Source: an uncultured Bacteroides sp. (lineage in GTDB: Bacteria > Bacteroidota > Bacteroidia > Bacteroidales > Bacteroidaceae). Taken from it: DNA of 64,000 nucleotides. The notes beneath the pieces were generated by a model that worked only from the letters and a program-made list of their open reading frames with translations, had not been told where the DNA came from and searched no databases. Each line of letters starts with the position of its first letter. The first letter of the stretch is position 1. Made by a program: the position numbers and the translations under genes. Below, in pieces: positions 35,586 to 46,128 of this stretch. The stretch spans positions 1 to 64,000 of the forward strand of contig NZ_CABUHK010000016.1 of the NCBI RefSeq assembly GCF_902491285.1, in the 5' to 3' direction.

Positions 35586-37490
35586 ATGAATAGTGAACCG
35601 ATATATAACTTGCTAAACGCTATTAATTACCCCGAAGACCTACGAAAACTAAACGTAGAGCAACTGCCGGAAGTATGCGATGAACTGCGGCAAGACATTA
35701 TTAAAGAACTCTGCTGCAATCCGGGACATTTTGCCGCCAGTTTGGGGACAGTGGAACTGACGGTAGCCTTGCACTACATCTACAATACGCCCTATGACCG
35801 TATTGTATGGGATGTGGGACATCAGGCATACGGCCATAAGATTCTGACAGGACGTCGTGAAGCCTTTTCCACCAACCGGAAGTTTGGCGGAATCCGCCCT
35901 TTTCCATCACCGGAAGAGAGCGAATACGACACTTTCACGTGCGGACACGCCTCAAATTCTATCTCCGCCGCTCTCGGTATGGCTGTCGCCGCCGCCCAGA
36001 AAGGAGACTCCCAACGTCATGTAGTAGCTATCATCGGTGACGGTTCCATGAGTGGCGGGCTGGCTTTCGAAGGGCTGAACAATGCATCTGCTACACCAAA
36101 CAACCTGCTTATTATCCTGAATGACAACGATATGGCTATCGACCGCAGTGTCGGCGGCATGAAACAGTATCTTTTCAACCTGACGACTTCCAACCGTTAC
36201 AACCAGTTACGTTTCAGAATGTCACGGGTGTTGTTCAAACTCGGCATCCTGAATGAGGAACGCCGTAAGGCACTGATACGTTTCGGCAACAGCCTGAAAT
36301 CGATGGCTGCACAGCAACAGAATATTTTCGAGGGAATGAATATCCGTTACTTCGGCCCGATAGACGGGCACGATGTAAAGAATCTTGCCCGCGTCCTGCA
36401 TGATATTAAAGATTTGCAAGGACCGAAAATCCTGCATTTGCACACTGTAAAGGGAAAAGGGTTCGCCCCAGCAGAAAAACATGCTACCGAATGGCACGCT
36501 CCGGGCAAGTTCGACCCTGTCACCGGCAAACGTTTCATTGTCAACACGGAAGGAATGCCGCCTCTCTTTCAAGATGTATTCGGAAATACATTGGTAGAAC
36601 TTGCCGAAGCCAATCCGAACATTGTCGGTGTGACTCCTGCCATGCCCAGCGGCTGTTCGATGAATATCCTTATGGAGAAAATGCCGAAACGTGCATTTGA
36701 TGTCGGCATCGCCGAAGGACATGCCGTTACTTTCTCCGGTGGTATGGCGAAAGACGGATTGCTGCCGTTCTGCAATATCTATTCTTCTTTTCTGCAACGG
36801 GCACATGATAATATCATCCATGACGTAGCGATACAGAATCTTCCTGTGGTATTGTGTCTCGACCGTGCCGGACTTGTCGGCGAGGACGGGCCTACGCATC
36901 ACGGAGCTTTCGATATGGCTTGCCTGCGTCCGATACCCAATCTGACCATTTCCTCGCCAATGGACGAACATGAGTTACGCCGGTTGATGTACACGGCGCA
37001 ACTGCCGGACAAAGGCCCGTTCGTAATCCGTTATCCACGGGGACGCGGCGTGCTGGTGGACTGGAAATGTCCGTTGGAAGAAATCCCGGTAGGGAAAGGA
37101 AGGAAGTTGAAAGACGGTGACGACCTTGCGGTTATCACTATCGGACCGATAGGAAACACGGCTGCCCGCGCCATCACCCAGGCAGAAGCCGAGCTTGGCA
37201 AATCCATCGCTCATTACGATTTGCGTTTCCTGAAACCGCTGGACGAGGAGTTATTACATGAAATAGGCCGCAAATTCGAGCGTATCCTGACTATTGAAGA
37301 CGGTATCGTCAAAGGTGGTATGGGGAGTGCCGTCCTTGAATTTATGGCGGACAACGAATACAAGCCGACAGTGAAGCGTATCGGTATCCCCAATATATTT
37401 GTGGAACATGGTTCAGTAACTGAACTTTACCATATCTGCGGCATGGACGAGGAAGGTATTCTGACTAAAATAAAAGAATTTATCTATTGA
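35586..37490 (+). CDS. dxs: 1-deoxy-D-xylulose-5-phosphate synthase
   Basis: This 634-residue cytoplasmic TPP enzyme condenses pyruvate and glyceraldehyde-3-phosphate, the first step of the MEP isoprenoid pathway. It has [21 protein letters not shown], the TPP motif [16 protein letters not shown], the catalytic-domain stretch [18 protein letters not shown] and the C-terminal transketolase domain. The start at 35586 ([10 protein letters not shown]) follows the -7 box by about 20 bp; an upstream in-frame ATG at 35442 lies before the promoter and is rejected. The next gene starts one base after its stop. Confidence 0.96.
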   Translation: MNSEPIYNLLNAINYPEDLRKLNVEQLPEVCDELRQDIIKELCCNPGHFAASLGTVELTVALHYIYNTPYDRIVWDVGHQAYGHKILTGRREAFSTNRKFGGIRPFPSPEESEYDTFTCGHASNSISAALGMAVAAAQKGDSQRHVVAIIGDGSMSGGLAFEGLNNASATPNNLLIILNDNDMAIDRSVGGMKQYLFNLTTSNRYNQLRFRMSRVLFKLGILNEERRKALIRFGNSLKSMAAQQQNIFEGMNIRYFGPIDGHDVKNLARVLHDIKDLQGPKILHLHTVKGKGFAPAEKHATEWHAPGKFDPVTGKRFIVNTEGMPPLFQDVFGNTLVELAEANPNIVGVTPAMPSGCSMNILMEKMPKRAFDVGIAEGHAVTFSGGMAKDGLLPFCNIYSSFLQRAHDNIIHDVAIQNLPVVLCLDRAGLVGEDGPTHHGAFDMACLRPIPNLTISSPMDEHELRRLMYTAQLPDKGPFVIRYPRGRGVLVDWKCPLEEIPVGKGRKLKDGDDLAVITIGPIGNTAARAITQAEAELGKSIAHYDLRFLKPLDEELLHEIGRKFERILTIEDGIVKGGMGSAVLEFMADNEYKPTVKRIGIPNIFVEHGSVTELYHICGMDEEGILTKIKEFIY

Positions 37491-37491
37491 C

Positions 37492-38832
37492 ATGAAGATT
37501 ATTATTGCCGGTGCCGGCAACGTAGGCACCCATCTGGCCAAACTGTTATCGCGCGAAAAGCAAGATATTATCTTGATGGATGATGACGAGGAGAAACTAA
37601 GTGCTCTCAGCGCCAACTTCGACTTACTGACAGTAGCCGCCTCTCCTTCTTCCATCTCCGGTCTGAAAGAGGTGGGTGTCAAAGAAGCCGACCTGTTTAT
37701 CGCAGTCACCCCGGACGAAAGCCGCAACATGACTGCCTGTATGCTGGCTACCAACCTGGGAGCCAAGAAGACAGTGGCACGTATCGACAACTATGAATAT
37801 CTTCTGCCCAAAAATAAAGAGTTCTTCCAAAAGCTGGGAGTGGATTCGTTAATCTATCCCGAGATGTTGGCTGCCAAAGAAATCGTATCCTCCATGCGTA
37901 TGAGCTGGGTACGCCAATGGTGGGAATTCTGTGGCGGAGCTCTCGTACTGATAGGTACAAAGATGCGCGAAAAAGCGGAAATACTGAATATACCTCTTTA
38001 TGAACTGGGCGCACCGGATATCCCTTATCACATAGTAGCCATCAAACGCGGAACGGAAACCATTATCCCGCGTGGAGACGATGTAATAAAACTGCATGAT
38101 ATCGTTTACTTCACCACCACCCGCAAATATATTCCTTATATACGCAAGATAGCCGGCAAGGAAGATTATGCCGACGTACGCAACGTGATGATTATGGGCG
38201 GAAGCCGCATCGCAGTCCGTACCGCGCAATATGTGCCGGACTATATGCAAGTAAAAATCGTAGATAACGACATCAACCGTTGCAACCGATTGACAGAACT
38301 GTTGGATGACAAAACAATGATTATCAATGGCGACGGCCGTGACATGGATCTTCTTATCGAAGAAGGACTGAAAAATACCGAAGCCTTTGTTGCCCTGACC
38401 GGAAATTCCGAAACCAATATACTGGCCTGCCTTGCCGCCAAACGCATGGGCGTGAAAAAGACTGTGGCGGAAGTGGAGAATATCGACTATATCGGCATGG
38501 CGGAAAGTCTTGACATCGGTACGGTCATCAACAAGAAGATGATTGCCGCCAGCCATATTTATCAAATGATGCTGGATGCCGACGTGTCCAATGTGAAATG
38601 CCTGACGTTTGCCAATGCGGATGTCGCAGAATTTACCGTACCTGCCGGAGCAAAAATAACAAAGCATCTGATCAAGGACCTGGGACTTCCGAAAGGAACA
38701 ACTATCGGTGGCATGATTCGTAACGGAGAAGGAGTACTGGTTACCGGTGATACGCTGATTCAACCGGGCGACCATGTCGTCGTATTCTGCCTGAGCATGA
38801 TGATAAAAAAAATAGAGAAATTCTTTAATTAG
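37492..38832 (+). CDS. trkA: Trk potassium uptake regulatory protein TrkA
   Basis: This 446-residue cytoplasmic protein has duplicated RCK units: an N-terminal NAD-binding domain (IIAGAGNVGTHLAKLL), an RCK-C domain (about 140-220), a second Rossmann unit (VMIMGGSRIAVRTAQYV, with a less typical Gly motif) and a second RCK-C domain (about 370-446). It gates the TrkH channel encoded 24 bp downstream. It starts one base after dxs, so dxs, trkA and trkH form one operon. Confidence 0.95.
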   Translation: MKIIIAGAGNVGTHLAKLLSREKQDIILMDDDEEKLSALSANFDLLTVAASPSSISGLKEVGVKEADLFIAVTPDESRNMTACMLATNLGAKKTVARIDNYEYLLPKNKEFFQKLGVDSLIYPEMLAAKEIVSSMRMSWVRQWWEFCGGALVLIGTKMREKAEILNIPLYELGAPDIPYHIVAIKRGTETIIPRGDDVIKLHDIVYFTTTRKYIPYIRKIAGKEDYADVRNVMIMGGSRIAVRTAQYVPDYMQVKIVDNDINRCNRLTELLDDKTMIINGDGRDMDLLIEEGLKNTEAFVALTGNSETNILACLAAKRMGVKKTVAEVENIDYIGMAESLDIGTVINKKMIAASHIYQMMLDADVSNVKCLTFANADVAEFTVPAGAKITKHLIKDLGLPKGTTIGGMIRNGEGVLVTGDTLIQPGDHVVVFCLSMMIKKIEKFFN

Positions 38833-38856
38833 ACAGTAAGTAGCAGGAATTTATTT

Positions 38857-40308
38857 ATGATTAACTCTAAGATGATATACCGGATTCTGGGTTTTCTGCT
38901 GCTCATAGAAACAGCAATGTTACTATGTTGTGGCGGTGTCTCTCTTTTCTACAAAGAGGGTGACTTTCAAAGTTTCCTGATTTCATCGGCTATTGCAGCC
39001 AGCGTAGGCATCCTATTGCTCGCCATCGGCAAAGGAGCGGAAAAATCACTCAACCGTCGTGACGGATATGTCATTGTCAGTGTGGCATGGGTCACGTTCT
39101 CTCTTTTCGGAATGTTACCTTATTATATAGGGGGATATATTCCAAGCGTCACCGATGCATTCTTCGAAACCATGTCGGGGTTCAGCAGTACGGGCGCTAC
39201 TATCTTAAATAATATTGAATCAATGCCGCACGGAATACTTTTCTGGCGTGCCATGACACAATGGATTGGCGGTTTGGGAATTGTATTCTTTACCATTGCC
39301 GTCCTGCCTATTTTCGGTGTCGGTGGCATTCAGGTATTTGCGGCAGAAGCCAGCGGCCCGACTCACGACAAGGTACATCCCCGCATTGGCATTACCGCCA
39401 AATGGATTTGGGGTATTTATGCCGGAATGACGGGAACTCTCATCGTGTTGTTAGTATTTGGCGGTATGAGTGTTTTCGACAGTATATGCCATGCTTTCAC
39501 AACGACCAGTACCGGTGGTTTCTCTACCAAGCAGACTAGTATTGAATACTATCACTCTCCTTATATAGATTATGTAATCTCTATTTTCATGTTTATGTCA
39601 GGGATCAACTTCACGCTGTTACTGTTAATGTTCAATGGTAAGATAAAGAAGTTTATCCATGACGCGGAACTGAAGTTCTATTTTATATGCGTTTCCTTCT
39701 TCACTCTATTTATCGCTGCCTGGCTCTACCAGACATCTTCGATGGGAGCAGAAGAAGCATTCCGCAAATCACTTTTCCAAGTGATTTCATTGCAGACTTC
39801 CACGGGATTCGCCACAGCCGACTATATGCTCTGGCCTTCCATTCTTTGGGGCTGTCTTCTCATCGTGATGATTATCGGAGCCTGTGCCGGCAGTACGACA
39901 GGTGGTATCAAGTGTATCCGCATGGTTATCCTGTTTAAGGTAGTGAAAAATGAATTCAAACATATCCTGCACCCCAATGCCGTGCTTCCGGTACGTGTTA
40001 ACAAGCAGGTTATCTCCCCTTCCATCCAGTCCACAGTACTGGCTTTCACCTTTTTGTATGCAGTGATTGCTCTTATCAGCATACTTATTATGATGGGCTT
40101 GGGAGTCGGTTTTCTGGAATCGGTCGGAACTGTTATCTCAAGCATGGGTAATATGGGACCGGGACTCGGCACATGCGGCCCTGCTTTCTCATGGAGCGCA
40201 TTACCTGTTCCCACCAAATGGCTGGTTTCTTTCTTAATGCTTCTGGGACGTCTGGAATTATTTACGGTACTGTTGCTTTTCACTTCCGATTTTTGGAAGA
40301 AAAACTAA
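38857..40308 (+). CDS. trkH: Trk potassium uptake channel TrkH
   Basis: This 483-residue inner membrane protein belongs to the SKT family, with four pore loops carrying selectivity-filter glycines: SGFSSTGATI, TTSTGGFSTK, LQTSTGFATADY and SMGNMGPGLG. Length and order match TrkH/KtrB proteins. It forms the K+ pathway and is regulated by TrkA encoded just upstream. It is the last gene of the dxs-trkA-trkH unit; the downstream region has a new promoter. Confidence 0.96.
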   Translation: MINSKMIYRILGFLLLIETAMLLCCGGVSLFYKEGDFQSFLISSAIAASVGILLLAIGKGAEKSLNRRDGYVIVSVAWVTFSLFGMLPYYIGGYIPSVTDAFFETMSGFSSTGATILNNIESMPHGILFWRAMTQWIGGLGIVFFTIAVLPIFGVGGIQVFAAEASGPTHDKVHPRIGITAKWIWGIYAGMTGTLIVLLVFGGMSVFDSICHAFTTTSTGGFSTKQTSIEYYHSPYIDYVISIFMFMSGINFTLLLLMFNGKIKKFIHDAELKFYFICVSFFTLFIAAWLYQTSSMGAEEAFRKSLFQVISLQTSTGFATADYMLWPSILWGCLLIVMIIGACAGSTTGGIKCIRMVILFKVVKNEFKHILHPNAVLPVRVNKQVISPSIQSTVLAFTFLYAVIALISILIMMGLGVGFLESVGTVISSMGNMGPGLGTCGPAFSWSALPVPTKWLVSFLMLLGRLELFTVLLLFTSDFWKKN

Positions 40309-40392
40309 GTAAGGAGTTGATATAAATCAAGTCGAGTGCTAAAAAAACCTTTTTTGCCACCCGGACTTTGCAAAAAGTATAAATATTAGTCC

Positions 40393-40400
40393 TATATTTG
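40393..40400 (+). promoter_or_regulatory. Promoter upstream of the small exported protein and nuo operon (-7 box)
   Basis: TATATTTG fits TAnnTTTG, with TTTG at 40367-40370 as a -33 box (22-bp spacing, slightly long). I see no other TAnnTTTG box before nuoA, so this promoter may drive the whole nuo operon. Confidence 0.55.
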
Positions 40401-40419
40401 CAGCCGTTAAAAGAGAAAG

Positions 40420-40797
40420 ATGAAACAAAGCTTAAAATTCGGACTACTTTTAGTACTGACTTTGCTTATTCATTGCACTACAAATGGAGCAATAGAAAAT
40501 ATCTGCAAGGTTTCTTCCCCGGCTTATCGTCAGGAGAGGTGCTATGTGTCCCAAGACCGTCCGGTGCACAACGCTTTGGAACGTCTCTATAACTTTTATT
40601 CTACCCAATCCTGCGATATGAGCCATACGGACGTTACACATGTTCCGGCAGATAAAAGTATGCTATTGCTGATTGCTTATTTCTGCGAGCATTACAAACT
40701 TCAAAGTCCGCCCGATTCCGCATCGCTTCACACTCCTACTTATTACCACGATCCTATCTCCTATTATATATATGGGTTAAGAAAGATTGTGGTTTAG
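40420..40797 (+). CDS. Small exported protein of unknown function preceding nuo
   Basis: This 125-residue protein has a signal-peptide-like N-terminus (LKFGLLLVLTLLIHCTTNGA). The His-Cys at about 18-19 could also be read as a lipobox, though it is not a good one. The mature part has three Cys, many His/Tyr residues (PTYYHDPISYYIYG) and the helical stretch ALERLYNFYSTQ. No family is recognised. A promoter lies about 20 bp upstream and nuoA follows after 118 bp with no obvious terminator, so cotranscription with complex I is likely. A role in its assembly would be speculation. Confidence 0.6.
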   Translation: MKQSLKFGLLLVLTLLIHCTTNGAIENICKVSSPAYRQERCYVSQDRPVHNALERLYNFYSTQSCDMSHTDVTHVPADKSMLLLIAYFCEHYKLQSPPDSASLHTPTYYHDPISYYIYGLRKIVV

Positions 40798-40915
40798 ACG
40801 ACAGTACAGTCGGCCTTTTTGCCCGTCACTTATATTACAGTTGGTTTCATCCCCCGGAGGGTGGATAAGCCGGTTGTTGATTTCTATAATATTCAATCTA
40901 AACAGCTATTGAATT

Positions 40916-41266
40916 ATGAATTTTACATTTTTAGTTGTTGTTTTACTGACAGCGCTTGCTTTTGTCGGTGTAGTGATAGCCCTCTCACGAGCTATTTCAC
41001 CTCGTTCGTACAATGTACAGAAGTTTGAAGCTTACGAATGTGGTATACCGACACGTGGTAAATCATGGATGCAGTTCCGTGTAGGTTACTACCTGTTTGC
41101 TATTCTGTTCCTGATGTTCGACGTTGAAACAGCTTTTCTGTTTCCGTGGGCGGTGGTCATGCGTGAAATGGGACCGCAGGGACTTATCAGTGTTCTCTTC
41201 TTCTTTATTATTCTAGTTCTGGGTCTTGCTTATGCCTGGAGGAAAGGAGCTTTGGAATGGAAATAA
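40916..41266 (+). CDS. nuoA: NADH-quinone oxidoreductase subunit A
   Basis: This 116-residue membrane subunit of complex I has three helices. The conserved loop [43 protein letters not shown] contains the family Cys and acidic residues. It ends 10 nt inside the start of nuoB. Confidence 0.95.
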   Translation: MNFTFLVVVLLTALAFVGVVIALSRAISPRSYNVQKFEAYECGIPTRGKSWMQFRVGYYLFAILFLMFDVETAFLFPWAVVMREMGPQGLISVLFFFIILVLGLAYAWRKGALEWK

Positions 41267-41850
41267 CCAAAAAGCCAAAAATAAAATCAATTCCGTATGA
41301 GGAGTTCGTCGACAATGAATCATTGGAAAAGTTGGTCAGGGAACTTAATGCCGGAGGGGCAAACGTCGCTCTCGGAGTTCTCGATGACTTTATCAACTGG
41401 GGACGCAGCAACTCGCTGTGGCCGCTTACCTTCGCTACCAGTTGTTGCGGTATCGAATTCATGGCACTGGGTGCCGCGCGTTATGACATGGCCCGCTTCG
41501 GGTTTGAAGTAGCCCGTGCCAGTCCGCGCCAAGCCGACATGATTATGGTATGCGGAACAATCACGAACAAGATGGCTCCTGTATTGAAACGACTCTACGA
41601 CCAGATGCCCGACCCGAAATATGTGATTGCCGTAGGTGGATGCGCTGTCAGTGGCGGTCCTTTCAAAAAGTCCTACCACGTAGTGAACGGAGTGGACAAG
41701 ATTCTTCCGGTAGATGTATATATCCCCGGATGCCCGCCGCGTCCCGAGGCTTTCTATTATGGCATGATGCAGTTGCAACGCAAAGTGAAAATAGAAAAGT
41801 TCTTTGGTGGAGTGAACAGGAAAGAGAAGAAACCGGAAATTAATGATTAA
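41257..41850 (+). CDS. nuoB: NADH-quinone oxidoreductase subunit B (N2 cluster)
   Basis: This 197-residue peripheral-arm subunit carries the terminal N2 [4Fe-4S] cluster. The ligand cysteines are in [13 protein letters not shown], in [10 protein letters not shown] and in [10 protein letters not shown]. It reduces quinone at the interface with NuoD and NuoH. Its start overlaps nuoA by 10 nt. A repeat element of about 94 bp separates it from nuoCD. Confidence 0.95.
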   Translation: MEITKKPKIKSIPYEEFVDNESLEKLVRELNAGGANVALGVLDDFINWGRSNSLWPLTFATSCCGIEFMALGAARYDMARFGFEVARASPRQADMIMVCGTITNKMAPVLKRLYDQMPDPKYVIAVGGCAVSGGPFKKSYHVVNGVDKILPVDVYIPGCPPRPEAFYYGMMQLQRKVKIEKFFGGVNRKEKKPEIND

Positions 41851-41944
41851 TGTAATAGTGATTAACGATTAACTGTTGATTGATACACTGTTGTATTCAA
41901 AAGACGTTCATCACTAATCGTTCATCACTAAACACTATATAAAC
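41851..41944. repeat. nuo spacer hairpin element, copy 1 (nuoB/nuoCD)
   Basis: This 94-bp spacer contains the left arm AGTGATTAACGATTA (41857-41871) and right arm TAATCGTTCATCACT (41915-41929), which pair at 14 of 15 positions. Words of the type TTAACGATTAAC, TTCATCACTAA and AAACACTA are shared with copies 2 and 3. Confidence 0.8.
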
Positions 41945-43537
41945 ATGCAAGAAATACAATTTATAGCCCCTGCAGCATTACACGACGAGATGTTGCGCTT
42001 GCGAAATGAAAAGCAGATGGACTTTCTTGAAAGCCTCACCGGTATGGACTGGGGAGTAGCGGATGAGAAAGACGCTCCGGAGAAGCTCCGCGGTTTAGGC
42101 GTAGTCTATCATCTGGAATCTACCGTCACAGGCGAACGGCTAGCACTGAAAACTGCGACAACCAACCGTGACCTGCCGGAAATACCATCTGTCAGTGATA
42201 TTTGGAAGATAGCCGATTTCTACGAACGCGAAGTTTTCGATTATTACGGCATCACCTTTGTCGGTCATCCCGATATGCGCCGCCTTTATCTGCGTAACGA
42301 CTGGATAGGTTATCCGATGCGCAAAGACAACGACCCGGAGAAAGACAATCCGCTCTGCATGACCAATGAAGAAACGTTCGACACGACTCAGGAAATTGAG
42401 TTGAACCCGGACGGAACAATCAAAAGCAAAGAGACGAAACTCTTCGGAGAAGAAGAATACGTAGTCAATATCGGTCCGCAACACCCTGCGACTCATGGTG
42501 TAATGCGTTTCCGTGTTTCCCTTGAAGGTGAAATCATCCGTAAGATTGACGCAAACTGCGGATATATCCACCGGGGTATCGAAAAGATGAATGAAAGTCT
42601 TACTTATCCTCAGACGCTGGCTCTGACAGACCGTCTCGATTATTTGGGCGCACATCAGAATCGTCACGCATTGTGTATGTGTATCGAGAAAGCGATGGGT
42701 ATCGAAGTAAGCGAACGTGTGCAATATATCCGTACGATTATGGATGAGTTGCAACGTATCGACTCCCACTTGTTATTCTACTCCTGCCTCGCTATGGACT
42801 TGGGAGCACTGACCGCTTTCTTCTACGGCTTCCGCGACCGTGAAAAGATTCTGGACATATTTGAAGAAACGTGCGGTGGACGTTTGATTATGAACTACAA
42901 TACAATTGGCGGCGTACAGGCTGACCTCCACCCGAACTTCGTCAAACGGGTGAAAGAATTTATCCCGTATATGAGAGGTATCATTCATGAATATCACGAT
43001 ATATTCACAGGCAATATCATCGCTCAAAGCCGTATGAAAGGCGTGGGTGTATTGAGTCGCGAAGATGCTATTTCTTTCGGCTGCACCGGTGGTACCGGTC
43101 GTGCCTCGGGTTGGGCTTGCGACGTACGTAAGCGAATGCCTTACGGTGTATACGACAAAGTAGATTTCAAAGAAATCATTTATACCGAAGGTGACTGCTT
43201 CGCCCGTTACCTGGTACGTATGGATGAGATAATGGAAAGTCTGAACATCATCGAGCAATTAATAGACAATATCCCCGAAGGGCCATATCAGGAAAAGATG
43301 AAGCCAATCATCCGTGTTCCCGAAGGCAGTTACTATGCTGCCGTGGAAGGAAGCCGTGGTGAATTTGGTGTCTTCCTCGAAAGCCAGGGCGACAAGATGC
43401 CTTACCGCCTGCACTATCGCTCTACCGGTTTGCCACTTGTTGCGGCAATTGACACTATTTGCCGGGGAGCCAAGATAGCCGACTTGATTGCTATTGGCGG
43501 AACAATAGATTATGTGGTTCCGGATATTGACCGATAA
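41945..43537 (+). CDS. nuoCD: NADH-quinone oxidoreductase fused subunits C and D
   Basis: This 530-residue fusion has a NuoC domain (about 1-140, with ISDWxIADFYEREVFDYYGI-type sequence PSVSDIWKIADFYEREVFD and HPDMRRLYL). The NuoD domain (about 165-530) has VVNIGPQHPATHGVMRF, CGYIHRGIEKM and CTGGTGRASGWACDVR, and contributes the quinone-binding cavity beside NuoB. C-D fusion is common in several phyla including Bacteroidetes. It is flanked on both sides by copies of the nuo spacer hairpin. Confidence 0.95.
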   Translation: MQEIQFIAPAALHDEMLRLRNEKQMDFLESLTGMDWGVADEKDAPEKLRGLGVVYHLESTVTGERLALKTATTNRDLPEIPSVSDIWKIADFYEREVFDYYGITFVGHPDMRRLYLRNDWIGYPMRKDNDPEKDNPLCMTNEETFDTTQEIELNPDGTIKSKETKLFGEEEYVVNIGPQHPATHGVMRFRVSLEGEIIRKIDANCGYIHRGIEKMNESLTYPQTLALTDRLDYLGAHQNRHALCMCIEKAMGIEVSERVQYIRTIMDELQRIDSHLLFYSCLAMDLGALTAFFYGFRDREKILDIFEETCGGRLIMNYNTIGGVQADLHPNFVKRVKEFIPYMRGIIHEYHDIFTGNIIAQSRMKGVGVLSREDAISFGCTGGTGRASGWACDVRKRMPYGVYDKVDFKEIIYTEGDCFARYLVRMDEIMESLNIIEQLIDNIPEGPYQEKMKPIIRVPEGSYYAAVEGSRGEFGVFLESQGDKMPYRLHYRSTGLPLVAAIDTICRGAKIADLIAIGGTIDYVVPDIDR

Positions 43538-43630
43538 GTTAACGATTAACGTTTAGTGATGAACGATTAACGGAAAAGAATGCATCAATATGTTAATCAC
43601 TAATCATTAAACACTAAACACTAATTAAAT
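43538..43630. repeat. nuo spacer hairpin element, copy 2 (nuoCD/nuoH)
   Basis: This 93-bp spacer contains the left arm GTTTAGTGATGAACGATTAAC (43551-43571, exact to the end) and right arm 43592-43612, which pair at 17 of 21 positions. Word content matches copies 1 and 3. Confidence 0.8.
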
Positions 43631-44707
43631 ATGTTCGACTTTAGTATAGTAACAAATTGGATACATGAGCTGCTTCTCTCCATTATGCCTGAGGGAGTGG
43701 CTGTATTTATAGAATGTGTGGCTGTCGGCGTGTGCATTGTTGCACTGTATGCCATTCTCGCTATCATATTGATTTACATGGAGCGCAAGGTCTGCGGGTT
43801 CTTCCAGTGCCGTCTCGGCCCGAACCGTGTGGGCAAATGGGGTTCTATCCAAGTGGTATGCGACGTGCTCAAAATGATGACTAAGGAAATCTTCATGCCG
43901 AAAGGCGCCGACCATTTCCTCTACAACCTGGCCCCGTTCATGGTGATTATCGCCTCGTTCCTTACTTTCGCTTGTATTCCTTTTAATAAGGGAGCGGAAA
44001 TTCTGAATTTCAACGTCGGGGTATTCTTCCTGTTAGCTGCTTCCAGCATCGGAGTTGTCGGCATTCTGCTTGCCGGCTGGGGTAGTAACAACAAGTTCTC
44101 CCTGATTGGTGCCATGAGAAGCGGCGCGCAGATAATCAGTTATGAACTTTCCGTTGGCATGAGTATCATGACGATGGTCGTGTTGATGGGAACCATGCAG
44201 TTTTCTGAAATCGTGGAAGGGCAAGCCAACGGCTGGTTCATCTTCAAGGGACATATCCCGGCTGTGATTGCTTTCATCATCTACCTGATTGCCGGAAACG
44301 CCGAATGTAACCGCGGCCCGTTCGACCTTCCCGAAGCGGAAAGTGAGCTGACTGCCGGATACCACACCGAATATTCCGGTATGGGTTTCGGATTCTTCTA
44401 TCTGGCAGAATATTTGAACCTGTTTATCGTAGCCAGTGTTGCCGCCACTATCTTCCTGGGAGGATGGATGCCGTTGCACATTGTCGGCCTGGACGGATTT
44501 AATGCCGTAATGGACTATATCCCCGGATTCATCTGGTTCTTCGGCAAGGCATTTTTTGTGGTATTCCTGCTGATGTGGATTAAATGGACTTTCCCACGTC
44601 TGCGTATCGACCAGATACTGAATCTGGAATGGAAATACCTGGTTCCTATTTCTATGGTGAATTTATTAATCATGGCTTGTTGCGTAGCCTTCGGCTTTCA
44701 TTTCTGA
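43631..44707 (+). CDS. nuoH: NADH-quinone oxidoreductase subunit H
   Basis: This 358-residue, eight-helix membrane subunit links the peripheral and membrane arms. It has [20 protein letters not shown] near the N-terminus, [20 protein letters not shown] in the quinone-cavity loop and [17 protein letters not shown] near the C-terminus, all conserved in NuoH/ND1. NuoI starts 3 bp after its stop. Confidence 0.95.
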   Translation: MFDFSIVTNWIHELLLSIMPEGVAVFIECVAVGVCIVALYAILAIILIYMERKVCGFFQCRLGPNRVGKWGSIQVVCDVLKMMTKEIFMPKGADHFLYNLAPFMVIIASFLTFACIPFNKGAEILNFNVGVFFLLAASSIGVVGILLAGWGSNNKFSLIGAMRSGAQIISYELSVGMSIMTMVVLMGTMQFSEIVEGQANGWFIFKGHIPAVIAFIIYLIAGNAECNRGPFDLPEAESELTAGYHTEYSGMGFGFFYLAEYLNLFIVASVAATIFLGGWMPLHIVGLDGFNAVMDYIPGFIWFFGKAFFVVFLLMWIKWTFPRLRIDQILNLEWKYLVPISMVNLLIMACCVAFGFHF

Positions 44708-44710
44708 TAA

Positions 44711-45208
44711 ATGAGAATTATGGAATATAAAGATAAGAAATATACGTACTTAGGTGGTCTGGTGCACGGCATCAGCACACTGGCAACGGGTATGAAAACC
44801 AGCATCAAGGTGTACTTCCGCAAGAAAGTGACCGAGCAATATCCCGAGAACCGGAAGGAACTGAAGATGTTCGACCGGTTCCGCGGAACACTGAACATGC
44901 CCCACAATGAGAATAATGAACATCGCTGCGTAGCCTGCGGATTGTGTCAGATGGCTTGTCCGAACGATACGATCAAAGTGACCAGCGAAACGATCGAAAC
45001 CGAAGACGGCAAGAAGAAGAAAATCCTGGCGACCTATGAATATGACTTGGGAGCCTGTATGTTCTGCCAACTTTGTGTAAATGCTTGTCCGCACGATGCT
45101 ATCACGTTCGACCAGAATTTCGAACATGCAGTATTCGACCGCTCCAAGCTCGTCCTGAAACTGAATCATGACGGTAGTAAAGTAATAGAAAAGAAAAAAG
45201 AAGTTTAG
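44711..45208 (+). CDS. nuoI: NADH-quinone oxidoreductase subunit I (two 4Fe-4S clusters)
   Basis: This 165-residue ferredoxin-like subunit has two CxxCxxCxxxCP motifs, CVACGLCQMACP and CMFCQLCVNACP, which pass electrons towards N2. With NuoEFG absent, it is the outermost iron-sulfur subunit encoded here, so it is the likely docking point for another electron donor. ATG at 44711 or 44720 could be used. Confidence 0.95.
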   Translation: MRIMEYKDKKYTYLGGLVHGISTLATGMKTSIKVYFRKKVTEQYPENRKELKMFDRFRGTLNMPHNENNEHRCVACGLCQMACPNDTIKVTSETIETEDGKKKKILATYEYDLGACMFCQLCVNACPHDAITFDQNFEHAVFDRSKLVLKLNHDGSKVIEKKKEV

Positions 45209-45210
45209 AT

Positions 45211-45723
45211 ATGGGATCAACACTTGAAACAGTAGTATTCTACTTTTTGGCAGCATTTATTATTGCTATGTCCATCATGACGGTGACTACCCAACGGATT
45301 GTCCGCTCGGCTACTTACCTGCTCTTCGTGCTCTTCGGCACGGCCGGCATCTACTTCTTGCTGGGCTACACCTTTTTGGGCTCCGTCCAGATTATGGTTT
45401 ACGCCGGTGGTATCGTCGTGCTTTATGTATTCTCCATCCTGCTGACCAGTGGCGAGGGAGACCGCGTCGAGAAACTAAAACGGAGCCGGTTCCTGGCAGG
45501 GCTCTTTACGATGGTTGCCGGACTGGCAATTATCCTGTTTATCACACTGAAGCATAATTTCCTGCAAACCAAGAATCTTGCCCCACTGGAGATAAACATC
45601 CACACCATCGGACACGCCTTGCTGAGTAGTGACAAATATGGTTATGTATTGCCTTTCGAAGCTGTCAGTATCCTGTTGCTGGCCTGCATCATCGGTGGTA
45701 TCATGATTGCCCGCAAGAGATGA
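45211..45723 (+). CDS. nuoJ: NADH-quinone oxidoreductase subunit J
   Basis: This 170-residue, five-helix membrane subunit has the NuoJ/ND6 signature VQIMVYAGGIVVLYVFSILL. It starts 2 bp after nuoI and is followed by the third spacer hairpin. Confidence 0.93.
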   Translation: MGSTLETVVFYFLAAFIIAMSIMTVTTQRIVRSATYLLFVLFGTAGIYFLLGYTFLGSVQIMVYAGGIVVLYVFSILLTSGEGDRVEKLKRSRFLAGLFTMVAGLAIILFITLKHNFLQTKNLAPLEINIHTIGHALLSSDKYGYVLPFEAVSILLLACIIGGIMIARKR

Positions 45724-45819
45724 AAATAACGGGGTAGTGGTGAGTGATAAGTGATTAACACTTTGCATTACCCCCTTTCAGTTATTAATCATTAATCACT
45801 AAACACTAAAGCACTATAT
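45724..45819. repeat. nuo spacer hairpin element, copy 3 (nuoJ/nuoK)
   Basis: This 96-bp spacer contains the left arm AGTGATAAGTGATTAAC (45743-45759) and right arm ATTAATCATTAATCACT (45784-45800), which pair at 14 of 17 positions, followed by AAACACTAAA as in copies 1 and 2. Confidence 0.8.
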
Positions 45820-46128
45820 ATGATACACATGGAATATTATCTGGTAGTCTCTACCATCATGATGTTTGCAGGAATCTATGGATTCTTTACCCGCCGTAAC
45901 ACGCTGGCTATCCTGATTTCAGTAGAGTTAATGCTGAACGCCACGGACATCAACTTTGCCGTGTTCAACCGTTTTCTCTTCCCGGAAGGAATGGAGGGCT
46001 ATTTCTTTGCACTGTTCTCCATCGCCATTTCGGCCGCGGAAACTGCAATAGCTATCGCCATCATGATCAATATCTACCGTAATCTCCGAAGCATCCAAGT
46101 CCGCAACCTCGACGACCTGAAATGGTAA
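45820..46128 (+). CDS. nuoK: NADH-quinone oxidoreductase subunit K
   Basis: This 102-residue, three-helix subunit has the two membrane glutamates of the proton path in LISVELMLNATDINF and AISAAETAIAIAIMI. A second ATG at codon 4 could be the real start. A 105-bp gap with only a partial GGTGCC-type hairpin and AT-rich sequence precedes nuoL. Confidence 0.94.
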   Translation: MIHMEYYLVVSTIMMFAGIYGFFTRRNTLAILISVELMLNATDINFAVFNRFLFPEGMEGYFFALFSIAISAAETAIAIAIMINIYRNLRSIQVRNLDDLKW

